Positions 45,200 through 54,344 of a stretch of DNA of 64,000 nt are shown piece by piece (position 1 is the first letter of the stretch; every line of letters begins with the position of its first letter). The notes beneath the pieces were generated by a model. The model was not told the origin of the DNA, searched no databases, and was given only the letters and a program-made list of their open reading frames with translations. The stretch is from Orientallactaga sibirica (Eukaryota; Chordata; Mammalia; Rodentia; Dipodidae): the NCBI GenBank assembly GCA_036365145.1, contig JAEOAD010000048.1:17367001-17431000 (forward strand). The letters run 5' to 3'. The translations under genes and the position numbers were made by a program.

Positions 45200-45960
45200 T
45201 CAATAGTGTACTGTTTTGTCTCCATGAATTTGTGCATGTGCTGTAGTTTCTCTTGTTGCTGATTTGCAATTTAATCCCATTGTGGTCAGATAGAGTACCT
45301 GGGGATTATTTCAGTTTTCCTGCATTTGTTAAGATTTGCATTGTGTCCTAATATATGGTCTATTTTAGAGAATGTTCCATGTGCTGCTGAGAAAAATGTA
45401 TATTCTGCAATATTTGGATGGAATGCCATCTATGTATCTGTCAGATCCATTTGTTCCATCATTTAATCCACATGTCTATTTTATTTTATATTTTTTGCTG
45501 GGATGACCTGTCAATTGATGAGAGTGGGGTACTGAAGTCACCCACTACAATTGTGTTTGGTGTGACCTTAAGTCTAATAGTGTTTGCTTGATGAAATTGG
45601 GAGCCCCCATGTTAGGTGCATATACATTTAGGATTGTAAGGTCACTCCTGTTGGAGTGTTCCTTTAATCAGTATAAAGTGACCCTCTTTAGCTTTCCTAA
45701 TGTTAGTTTGAATTCTATCCTGTCAGATATTAGGATGGCAACCCCTGCTTGTTTCCACAGCCCATTTTCTTGAAATACCATTTTCCATCCTTCATCCTAA
45801 GACAGTGTCTATCTTTTATTGAGAGATGAGTTTCCTACAGGCAACAAATGGCAGGATCCTGCCTTTTAATCTAGTCTGTAAGTCTGTGTCTTCTGGTTAG
45901 GCTTCAAATCCTATTAGAAAGCAGGTGGTTATCCCCTCAAACAGTCAGGTCACTATTACA

Positions 45961-46299
45961 CTACTGGGCATATCTTGCCAGGCAGAAAATCATATTTTTT
46001 ATTTTCTTCCCTTAAAAGATACAAAACAAAAATAAAAAATTAATGCTGCATGATATGTAACAAAAATAGTGTTAGGCACAGGGCAGCAAGTGAAAACACA
46101 TGAGTGTAGGGTTTCTGTATTTTATCTAACACAAGTCAATATTAACTATAAATAGGGTGTAGTAAGTTCAAGGTGGCTACTGTAATCCCTACAATTTAAG
46201 AAACATTTAGAACACAATTCACAGGTGCATAAATAGAAATCTAAGAATGGAGTTTAGATCAGGTATAAAATACTTCAACATGAAAGAAGTCAAGAATTA
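45961..46299. other. AT-rich spacer between two L1s
   Basis: AT-rich sequence not confidently assigned. It may be the terminal ORF1 region of the ancient plus-strand L1 or its interspace. 'tcatattttttatttt' near 45,989 weakly resembles the AT-rich left flank of the minus-strand L1, but a duplication cannot be proven. Confidence 0.35.
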
Positions 46300-46431
46300 A
46301 GGACAAAGGAACAGCAATACAAAGATGAGGCAAAAGAAAATACAGAAATGGCAGGTCCTAACACACAGATGTCACTCATCCACATTAAATGTAAAAAAAT
46401 GCACTTACGGTTGGATATAACATAAGAACCA

Positions 46432-46660
46432 GGGGCTGGAGAGATGGCTTAGCGATTAAGACACTTGCCTGCGAAGCTTAAGGACAAAAGTTTGATTTCC
46501 CAGTATCTACACAAGTCAGATACACAAGGTGGTGCATGTGTCTGGAGTTAGTTTGCAAGGGTTAGAGGCCCTCATGTACCCATTCTACCTGTATCTGCTT
46601 CCCTCTCCCTCTCTCTCCTGTAAAAAACCAAAATATTTAAAAAAAAAAAAAAAAAAAAAC
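46432..46660 (+). mobile_element. B2-like SINE in L1
   Basis: Head 'ggggctggagagatggctta', CT-rich part and a long A-run (46,641-46,660). It interrupts the ancient L1. Confidence 0.92.
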
Positions 46661-46661
46661 A

Positions 46662-46865
46662 TGCTAGAGGGATGGCTTAGCAGTAAAGGCACTTGCCTAC
46701 AAAGCCAAAGGACGCACGTTCAATTCTCCAGGACCCACGTAAGCCAGCTGCACAGGGTGCCATATGTGTCTGGAGTTTAGTTTACAGTGGCTGAAGGCCC
46801 TGATGCCCCCATACTCTCTCTGCCTCTTTCTCCCTCTCTATCAAATAAATAAGTAAAAATAAAAT
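46662..46865 (+). mobile_element. B2-like SINE, tandem with previous copy
   Basis: Head 'tgctagagggatggcttagc' starts right at the previous A-tail. Ends with an AAATAAGT-type tail. Same orientation as its neighbour. Confidence 0.9.
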
Positions 46866-47039
46866 AAGACCCCAGCAAATTTTGTGTGCTACAGACACAC
46901 TTGAAATGGAAACTTCAAATGCAAAAATTAGTTGATGGCAAAAAGATGAAAATTATGCAACCCCCACCCCCACAAAACGGAAGCATGAGAAAACCAAAGT
47001 GGCTATAATATTGACAAATAAGCTTCAAAACAAGGAGTA

Positions 47040-47325
47040 TACCAGATGTTCTTCCTCAGATGTGGAATGTGTGTGGAACCTTTAAGAGGCCTGGCTTGGT
47101 GAGAAGATTTAGATCTTCCTCTTCCTCTTCCTGGCCTTGAGGTTAGTGACTTTGTTCCATGCTCCATGTGACACTCTTTCCCTTCAGAGCCAAGCTGCCA
47201 TCTGCAAACTCTGAACCAAAGGAAACCTTTTCTGTTTATCAGTTGATTGCCTTGGGCCATTTTCATAGTAATGGAAATCTGGTTAACAACTGAAGACACA
47301 AAATTTTGTAAAGAAGAAAACAAAA
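47040..47325 (+). mobile_element. MaLR-like LTR remnant
   Basis: 'gtgtggaacctttaagaggc' on the left and 'cattttcatagtaatggaaa' on the right follow the MaLR-like 5'-to-3' order. It sits inside the ancient L1. Confidence 0.6.
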
Positions 47326-47337
47326 AGTCCTGATCAG

Positions 47338-47665
47338 TATGTGTTGTAGTTCCCTTCACGTTTCTGGGACAAAGCCCCCCACCAAAAGCAGATGATGGCA
47401 GGAAGATTTGATGCAGGCTTACAGTTTTGAGGAGAAGCTTCATCTTGGTAGGGAGAGGATGGTAGAGCAGATGCTGGGTTCACTTCTTGCTGCAGCGGAT
47501 GGAAAACAGCACTAAGAGAGAGTGGGCAGAGCCCTGTGAAGGGGGAGCTGGTTTCTAGCATCCCAAAGCCTACCCTCCCCTCAGCAAGCTTCCGCCTCCC
47601 GAACTGCTACCATCTCAGAACCAAGCATTCGGAATACATGAGTTCACGGGGGACATCTAACTCAC
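47338..47665 (-). mobile_element. LTR-like repeat in antisense
   Basis: 'gttttgaggagaagcttcat', 'cagcaagcttccgcctcccg' and 'aactgctaccatctcagaac' are shared with the copy at 25.2 kb. It lies back to back with the previous LTR remnant. Confidence 0.65.
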
Positions 47666-48159
47666 GTCACCACAATCTATATGTGTCGAATGAAAGATCT
47701 AGAACCCATGCATGAAAAGTTGGCAAAATTTAAAAAGGGAGATACGCAAAGCCACAGTTATGACAGATTGTGACATACCATTCTCAAGAGTAAGTAAAAG
47801 TGCTTAATAGATAAAAATCCACTAAAATGTGCAATATCTGAGGAGCATGAACTAAGTTAACCTAGTGACGTTTTCAGACTCCAGCAAACAGAAAACATGC
47901 ATTCTTTTCAAGTGCAGATGGATGCTAACCAGCAAGATTGCATGCTGTGCCAGAAAATATACTCCAATAGGTTTCACAAGAATGAAATCTTCCAGATTAT
48001 GTTCCCTGACAACAATGAACATAAATTAGAAATCCTGACAGAATTCAGTCCATTTTCAAAAGCTTTCACTGTTCGTGTCCTCGCCAACTTTGGGGAGGGG
48101 GAGGGTGATCCTCCTCAGGATAAGTGCTGAATGAAGGCAGTTTAAAAAATAATTCTCTG

Positions 48160-48350
48160 CCAGCTGGAGAGATTGCTTGCCTTCAAAGCCCACCCCAGGT
48201 TCTTCTTCCCAGAGCCCACGTAAGCCAGATGCACAAGGTAATGCATGCACACAAGGTCACACATACGTACAAGGTGATGCATGCAGCTGGAGTCCGATTG
48301 CAGTGGCTAGATGCCCTGGTGCACCAATTCTCTCTCGTAAATTTTTTTTA
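48160..48350 (+). mobile_element. B2-like SINE with internal repeats
   Basis: Head 'cagctggagagattgcttgc' and end 'gcagtggctagatgccctgg'. In the middle, three near-copies of 'acaaggt.atgcatgc' (about 48,232-48,284) show an internal triplication. Confidence 0.85.
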
Positions 48351-48915
48351 ATTTAATTTTCTGCTAAAAGCAACTTTCCCATTTCTACTCTGATAAACAT
48401 ATGGTCTCTCATTCCCACTTTGAGCTAATCACAGAAAATTATTTTTGCAATGCCAACTGGAGTTAGCAAGAGTGAATGCAGTCGGCTCATTCAGCAGGAA
48501 TGCCCAGCCTGAGGAAAGTGCCACCCTTGCCTCTAAGCTCCACTCTCCTCCGATGGGCTCCTTCTCACACTGGTATCCTGGTGGCAGGAGGGCTCCCTTC
48601 AGCTTCACATCTTGTAGAAGCACCTCTCGTCTCCCAAGGACATAGCAATCGTTTTCAGGATCATGGGCTGTGACTGTTTTGTCAAGGTCACATGACCAGG
48701 GTGCAGGGCAGCTGCTCTACCCTCTGTGGAGTTGGGAGGTGAGTTGGGTGGTGGTTTCCAAAGGAGGGCTGAGCCTGAGGAGAGGGAATAAGAGGCAGGC
48801 AGGTCTGAGCAAAGGGGGCAGAACAGGAGGTGGAGAGCAGGGTATCAGGATCACCCCACAGCCTAATTTACTCCACCTTCTAGTCATGCTCAACTCCAGA
48901 TGGGAGGTTATTAGT
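48351..48915. other. Unique DNA
   Basis: No gene or repeat recognised. The block 48,620-48,900 is GC-richer. Confidence 0.4.
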
Positions 48916-48939
48916 AAACACACACACACACACACACAC
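48916..48939 (+). repeat. (CA)n microsatellite
   Basis: About 12 CA units just left of the L1 insertion site. Confidence 0.95.
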
Positions 48940-48959
48940 TTTGTGTTTTCAGTTTTTTT

Positions 48960-50080
48960 TTATTTTTATTTATTTATTTTTTAATTATTAACTTTTTAGT
49001 GACACCTTCTATATTTACATACAAAAAACATATGATATTTCCCTCCCCTCCCCCCATTCCACTTTAGAACACAAATCTCCATCATATCCCCTCCCTCTCT
49101 CCATTAGTCTTTCATTTAATTTGATGTCATCATCTTTTTCTTCTATTTTGAGAGTCTTGCGATGGTATTGCTAGGCACTGCAAGGTCATGGATGTCAAGG
49201 CCAATTTCTGTCTGGGCAGTTGCATTGTAAGGAGTCATACCCTTCCTTTGGCTCTTCCATTCTATCCCCTCCCTCTTCCGCAATGGTCCCTGAGCCTTGG
49301 AGGGTGTTTCAGTGCTGGGCACTCCTCTATCCCTTCTTCTCAGCACTATGTTGCCTTTTGGTGACCCCAGTGGCCATCGCCATCTGAAAAGAGAAGCTTC
49401 TCTAACCAGAAGTGAGAGTAGCATTAATATGTGAACATGAACATTAAGTGTAGTGCCCCCAGGGCAGCTTGGTGGGAATAATATATACATTTAGTCAGAC
49501 AAGAGCAGGCTTTATACCCCTAAGGCTCATGACTTCACCTGCCATAGACTTTTGCTTAGGTTTTTCAGTACCAGGCATGTATTCCCTCCCATAGAGAGGT
49601 CCTTCAGTCCAATTATGGAGCAGTTGGTTACCCCAAGAGCAGACATGCCACTATTGCACCCGTTCAGTCATTGGGCCTGTATGGCCAAACTTGAATATTC
49701 AGTGTCCACTCTTTTCAATGCTGATGACTTCTGTCTCCCATACTCTGCATGCAGTGCAGCTTTTTCCAGCTTTCAGTTGGCTGGTCTACAGGGAGAAGGT
49801 TTTCTGCTCAGCACCAGCTTGCTTTCTCAGTGACCTTGCCTCTCAGGCAAGAGATGTCTTCAGCAATAGGGTCTTACAATCTGTTTCTCAAGGGAAACCA
49901 AGGGCTTTGGCAAAAGCCTTTAATGTTTCAGAGGCTACTGGGACCTCCTTGGCCAACAACTCACTGGAAGGTATCCCATCCCAGGCACTGAAAATTTTCT
50001 AGTAACAGTCTATAGCTTCTAGATGTGCCATTATTCAAAAAAGTAGGTTTACATAAGTCTTATTCACAATATCTTGAATT
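48960..50080 (-). mobile_element. 5'-truncated L1 (3' UTR only) with duplication
   Basis: Homologous and collinear with 40,786-41,930 (shared 'ttgatgtcatcatctttt', 'tttctgtctgggcagttgca', 'agcaggctttatacccctaa', 'tctcaagggaaaccaagggc'). The T-rich left end is the antisense poly(A) tail. 'tgttttcagttttttt' occurs at about 48,944-48,959 and 50,081-50,096, a 16-bp target-site duplication. The left end extends far less into ORF2 than the 40.8-kb copy. Confidence 0.92.
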
Positions 50081-50096
50081 TGTTTTCAGTTTTTTT

Positions 50097-50303
50097 AAAA
50101 AATTATTTAGCTATTTATTTATTTGATGAAGAAAGAGGGAGAGAGTGAGAATGGGTGCACCAGGGCCTCCAGCCACTGCAAACGAATTCCAGACGCATGC
50201 ACCCCCTTGTGCATCTGGCTAGCGTGGGTCCTGGGGAAGCAAACCTGGGTCCTTTGGCTTTGCAGGCAAGGGCCTTAACTGCTAAGCCAACTGCTCCAGT
50301 CTG
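50097..50303 (-). mobile_element. B2-like SINE
   Basis: AT-rich tail, GA block and 'gctaagccaactgctccagt' head complement. It abuts the L1 duplication on the right. Confidence 0.9.
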
Positions 50304-50311
50304 GGTTTGAT

Positions 50312-50450
50312 TTTTTTTTTTGTCATGGGGCTTATTATATAACCCAGAAAGGCTTAGAACCTGCTATGTTGCCCAGGCTAGTCTGGAACTCTGCCACAGC
50401 CTCCTAAGTGTTGGGATTACAAGTGTCGATCACCATGTCCTGTTTTTTCT
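50312..50450 (-). mobile_element. Old B1-like SINE
   Basis: 'atgttgcccaggctagtctg' and 'taagtgttgggattacaagt' are antisense B1 blocks. Diverged. Confidence 0.7.
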
Positions 50451-51290
50451 TTAAAAAGTACAAACATTTAAGGCAAAAAAAAATTGGGGGTTGGATCTTT
50501 TCTTTGGGGTGGGGGGCACAGAGTGTAGAAGAAGTATGCTTAAGGCCTGGTACATATCTCCACAGACACTGCTGCCAGCTTCCATTTGGTAACTCACTCC
50601 TTTGAGCCTTAAAACAGGCTTGATCTCCCAGTTAATGACTTCATAGACTGGGGGCCTTTCCAAAGCTGGGAGCATTTGACATATATGCAAACAGGCTTTC
50701 CATTACATTTCACAAGTGGGTGAAAACATTGTCTGTGCTTCAATTCCTAGAGCCACAGGAAAGCAGCTAGCTTTGAACCCCTACTTGGGAAGATGCTTTT
50801 CCTCTCTTCTGGGACAAGCCTTCACCTGGTCTGTCTCCAGGTTTCAAGCAAGGAACAAATAGAAATAACAAGTGTAGCGTGGAAACAAACTGAGGGACAG
50901 AGGCAATTAAAAATAAATCAGGCATCTTAGAAAAAGTCATTTGCAGAAACAGTTGTGTCCACAGCATGAAATATGGAGGAATACATTAAAGCAAAATTAA
51001 TTTAATAAACATTCACCCTCATTCTTTTTAAAGGAGAGAATACCATGAAATACTTCATTAGGCAAAGTCTCAGCAGGGAAATAGGAAGTTCTTTCAAAGA
51101 AGACTTTGTAAATAGGCGAGAGAGAGACAGAGTCCCTGTCTGAGTGTGGAGCTCTAAAATTAGAGCAAGGTGCCTCTCATCTGGGTCATGAAGGCTAAGG
51201 TACTTCGAAGCTCCTCAGTTCTCCATTCATTCACAGCCAGGTAGCTCCACTGTGCCAGAGTCCTTGTTCAAAGAGTCAACCCTGTTCAGG
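50451..51290. other. Unique DNA
   Basis: No gene or repeat recognised. The part 50,960-51,110 is AT-rich and repeat-free. Confidence 0.4.
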
Positions 51291-51582
51291 TTTGTGGTTC
51301 AGATATGAAATGTCCCCCAGAAGGCTCATGTGTGCTGAAGACTTGATCCACAGTGCAGCGTTAGAGATAGAGCTATCGGAAGGTGGATGAGTCATAAGGC
51401 CTCTGAGTTCCTCAATGGATCAGTCCATTGATGAGGCCCTAGCTAAATGGGACGTTAGGAAGTACAATTAGAAGGCGAAGTTTAGAGGGAGGAAGAAGAT
51501 CCCTCACTGGGGTGCACCTTGTCCCAAAGACCCTTCCTGTGCCTCTCTGCTTCTTGGCTGCCAGGATTTCTTTTTTTCTGTT
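51291..51582 (+). mobile_element. MaLR-like LTR remnant
   Basis: 'gtttgtggttcagatatgaa' and 'gtcccccagaaggctcatgt' are the usual MaLR-like start. 'gtgcctctctgcttcttggc' belongs to its 3' half. The SINE at 51,597 interrupts or ends it. Confidence 0.68.
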
Positions 51583-51596
51583 TAAAGACAACTTTT

Positions 51597-51817
51597 TAAA
51601 ATTTATTTTATTTTATTTATTATTTATTTGAGGAAGAGAAAGGGGCAGAGAGAGAGAGAGAGAGAGAGTGGGCACACCAGGGCCTCCAGCCACTGCAAAT
51701 GAACTCCAGATGCATGCGCCCCTTGTGCATCTGGCTTACGTGGGTCCTGGAGAGTCAAACCGGGATCCTTTGGCTTTGCAGGCAAACACCTTAACCACTA
51801 AGCCATCTCTCCAGCCC
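51597..51817 (-). mobile_element. B2-like SINE
   Basis: TTTAT-type tail, GA block (51,646-51,668) and head complement. The duplication 'taaagacaactttt' is perfect at 51,583-51,596 and 51,818-51,831. Confidence 0.95.
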
Positions 51818-51831
51818 TAAAGACAACTTTT

Positions 51832-52443
51832 ATAGAGCTGAACTTAATCAGACTGATTTTCCCCCTTATTTCATAAGTATTCCCATGTTATTGCATATGA
51901 CTCTATAAGATTCAATCAAATAGGTATGACCTAATTTATTTGTTTTCCCAAAATTTAGCACATTGTTTGCTCATAACTTTTAATGTATATTTTCAAAAAT
52001 ACTCCAGGGAATTTTTCTTGTACAAACCTGTTTTGGTAGCTATGATTATCTTAGACTGGACGTTCCGATGTGACTCTATATTGGTGTCAAAGGGCAGGAC
52101 TTAGGTGGTCACTTTGGACAGCCAAAAACTTTCATTTAATTTTTTTGCAGACTCCAGGCTCCATTTAAATTTTAATTTCAAGTCATTAAAGGTTGCCCGG
52201 CTTCATTTAAATTTTAATTTCAAGTTATTTGTTGTTATCTGAAATTCAGATTTAACTGGGAGTTCTGTGTTTTATCTGGAAGCACTGGGAGGATATTTTA
52301 AGGGTTTCCATACATATTTCCAGTCCCTCAGGCTAGAAATGAGAGGATCAAAGAAATGGTCCTGGAGGTGTCGCAAAGCTGAACAGAGCAGAGCAGACAC
52401 TTTGCCCTGTGAGATGAGTTAGACCTAGGATGAGGATGGCCTT
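51832..52443. other. AT-rich unique DNA with a 22-bp direct repeat
   Basis: No transposon recognised. Two identical 22-base copies starting 'catttaaattttaatttc' lie at 52,162-52,183 and 52,204-52,225, 42 bases apart start to start. Several ATTA/TAAT words occur. A candidate non-coding regulatory block, unproven. Confidence 0.4.
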
Positions 52444-52459
52444 CCCACTTAAACTTTTT

Positions 52460-52686
52460 GTATTTTATTTATTCATTTATTTATTTATAAGAGAGAAAGA
52501 GGCAAAGACAGAGACAGAAAAAGAGAGAGGGAGAGAATGGGACACCAGAGCATGCAGCCACGGCAAAAGAACTCCAGATGCATGTGCCCCCTTGTGCATC
52601 TGGCTAACATGGGTCCTGGAGAATCAAACTGGGGTCCTTTAGTTTTGCAGGCAAATGCCTTAACCTATAAGCCATCTCTCCAGCCC
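52460..52686 (-). mobile_element. B2-like SINE
   Basis: TTTAT tail, GA block and 'aagccatctctccagccc'. Flanks 'cccacttaaactttt' and 'cccacttagaactt' are a diverged duplication. Confidence 0.92.
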
Positions 52687-52710
52687 CCCACTTAGAACTT
52701 GGATAAGATG

Positions 52711-52844
52711 GCCGGGTGTGGTGGTGCACGCCTTTAATCCCAGCACTTGGGAGGCAGAGGTAGGAAGATTGCTGTGAGTTCAAGGCCACCCTGAGACTAC
52801 AGAGTGAATTCCAGGTCAGCCTGAGCTAGAGCAAGACCCTACCT
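52711..52844 (+). mobile_element. B1-like SINE without A-tail, perfect duplication
   Basis: Runs from 'gccgggtgtggtggtgcacg' to 'gcaagaccctacct'. The duplication 'ggataagatgg' lies at 52,701-52,711 and 52,845-52,855. There is no A-tail at all, unusual for an L1-mobilised SINE. Confidence 0.94.
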
Positions 52845-52855
52845 GGGATAAGATG

Positions 52856-53685
52856 GAGTCCAGAAACTAGCTAGAGCCTGGGTCCAAAGCTTGTTAAACT
52901 CTCACAGCCTCTCCCCTGTGCTACTTAGAACTCTTGGTTGAGGCCAGAGGAGTCATGTGGTTAGTATGGGCCTCTGGACGCTGGGGCACCTCCCAGCTTC
53001 TACTGTGACTGTCCCCAGTTGCTAAGCACAATTCACCCTGGCTCTCTTTGAAACGATTCACAAACGCAACCTTAAGGTTTTAAAACCGCTCATAAAAATG
53101 GATCAATCAACACAAGGCTGAAATAATTAGTTCTCTTTGCTAGGAAAAAAAATAGTGCTTCTTAATTACTGTAATGATTGGGTGAGAGGTTTTTAAATAC
53201 AACAAAAAAAGGTTTCCAAAGGCTCTGTCCTTCTACCTGCCTATTGGGGAAAGAACCTAATTTAAACAAAGAAAATATATTAATATTTAATGGTGTGATT
53301 TTTTTTCCCCACTACATTCTTTTTACTTCTCAACCTAATGACAGCTCCAGAAATTACCCCCCAAAGAACACCCGAAATGGCAAAGGAACAATGGTGAGCT
53401 TCCGTACTGATAAGCAGCTGTGTACATCAGCCCCTCACCAGCCACACCACCTTCAGCCCTCCAGGGAGTGCTTGCGTCCAGTCTCAATACCAACAGCTCT
53501 CAGCTGCTGCGGGCCGTGCTGACTCCACCCCTTTGCTATGGGAACCTTGGGGATGTGGACGCACACAACGTTCCCACCCAGCTGCGGGAGGATCAACCAT
53601 ATGATGTGAGTAAACGCCTGGCCCAGAGCTCGCACTCAAGACGCGTGACCTCACAGCATTGTCTCTATCAAAGGCTCCGGCAGGA
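52856..53685. other. Unique DNA, part AT-rich
   Basis: No gene recognised. 53,040-53,180 has homeodomain-like words (AATTAG, TTAATTAC) and no repeat. Short frames downstream (53,178-53,522 and neighbours) show no known domain. Confidence 0.4.
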
Positions 53686-53810
53686 GTGGGGAGGGTGACG
53701 TATCAGAAGTCACACACAAGTCAGTGGGGCAGAACCACGGCGTGAATTCCCTGTGGTGTCTTGAGTTGCTGAGCACGGATGTCAAGCGAGGGCTCTGTTC
53801 TGCACATTGT
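53686..53810 (-). mobile_element. MIR-like SINE remnant
   Basis: 'agtcagtggggcagaaccac' followed by 'gcgtgaattccctgtggtgt' resembles the antisense MIR core. Weak. Confidence 0.4.
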
Positions 53811-54077
53811 ATCATGGTCCTTGCTGTCTGGACTTGGGGCACTTTGCCTTTAGATAGACAGATGCTTATGGCCCTTTGGTATCCACTTTCATTCTTTTCT
53901 ATATAAGGATGGCAGCCTCTATCTGCTAGACTATTTTTTTATTTACAAGGGACAGAAAATCTAAATTATCGCCCTGTCGTGTATAAGGGTAGCACTTCAA
54001 ACACATCTGGATTCAGGAGCTCACCCACTGCCAAGTGAACAATATCCTCCCTCACCCCCCACACAGCCTTGCTTTTC
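53811..54077. other. Unique DNA
   Basis: Nothing recognised. Confidence 0.35.
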
Positions 54078-54091
54078 AAAGAAGCTGGGAT

Positions 54092-54330
54092 AGAGGCTGG
54101 AGAGATGGCTTAGCATTTAAGGTGAATATCTTAGGACACCTTAGGAAGCCCAAGGACCCCGGTTCGATTCTCCAGGTCCCACGTAAGCCAGCTGCGCATG
54201 GTGGCACATGCGTTGGAGTTCGTTTGCAGTGGCTAGAGGCCCTGGCGCACCCATTCTCACTCTCTACCTCCCTCTCTCCCTCTCTCTGTCTCTAATAAAT
54301 AAATAAAATAAAATAAATCTTTTTTAAAAT
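54092..54330 (+). mobile_element. B2-like SINE with perfect 14-bp duplication
   Basis: Head 'ggctggagagatggcttagc', AAAT/AAAAT tail. The duplication 'aaagaagctgggat' is identical at 54,078-54,091 and 54,331-54,344. Confidence 0.95.
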
Positions 54331-54344
54331 AAAGAAGCTGGGAT

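Larger units (their letters stand above)
40780..45960 (-). mobile_element. Nearly full ORF2-length L1 LINE, inactive
   Basis: Minus-strand L1 of about 5.2 kb. The 3' UTR is at about 40,780-42,233, with a T-rich (antisense poly(A)) boundary at about 40,786-40,802. ORF2 then runs in broken frames from 42,234 to about 45,940, close to its usual length of 3.8 kb. Recognisable parts, from 3' to 5', are the C-terminal region (42,234-42,473), post-RT region (42,728-43,453), reverse transcriptase (43,582-44,556), linker (44,478-44,678 and 44,924-45,199) and endonuclease (about 45,200-45,900). The copy stops near the ORF2 start, so ORF1 and the 5' UTR are absent (5' truncation). Frameshifts and stops make it dead. 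Confidence 0.92.
46300..48020 (+). mobile_element. Ancient L1 ORF2 endonuclease region, multiply split
   Basis: Plus-strand pieces follow the ORF2 start and endonuclease in order: 46,340-46,431 (start with MAGPNT and an HIKCK remnant of the LNVNG segment), 46,866-47,038 (DPSK-like 'gaccccagcaaattttgtgt', ETHL-like region, then VAILISDK-like remnant), 47,666-47,880 (GDFNTPLS-like remnant) and 47,881-48,020 (ends with HKLEI, equivalent to HNGIKLEI). Two SINEs and two LTRs separate the pieces. It is older than the neighbouring minus-strand L1. Confidence 0.7.

Noticed and set aside
40780..47040. Single twin-primed L1 with 5' inversion
   Set aside because: Both arms cover the ORF2 endonuclease, and the plus-strand arm is far more decayed, so one insertion event does not explain them well.
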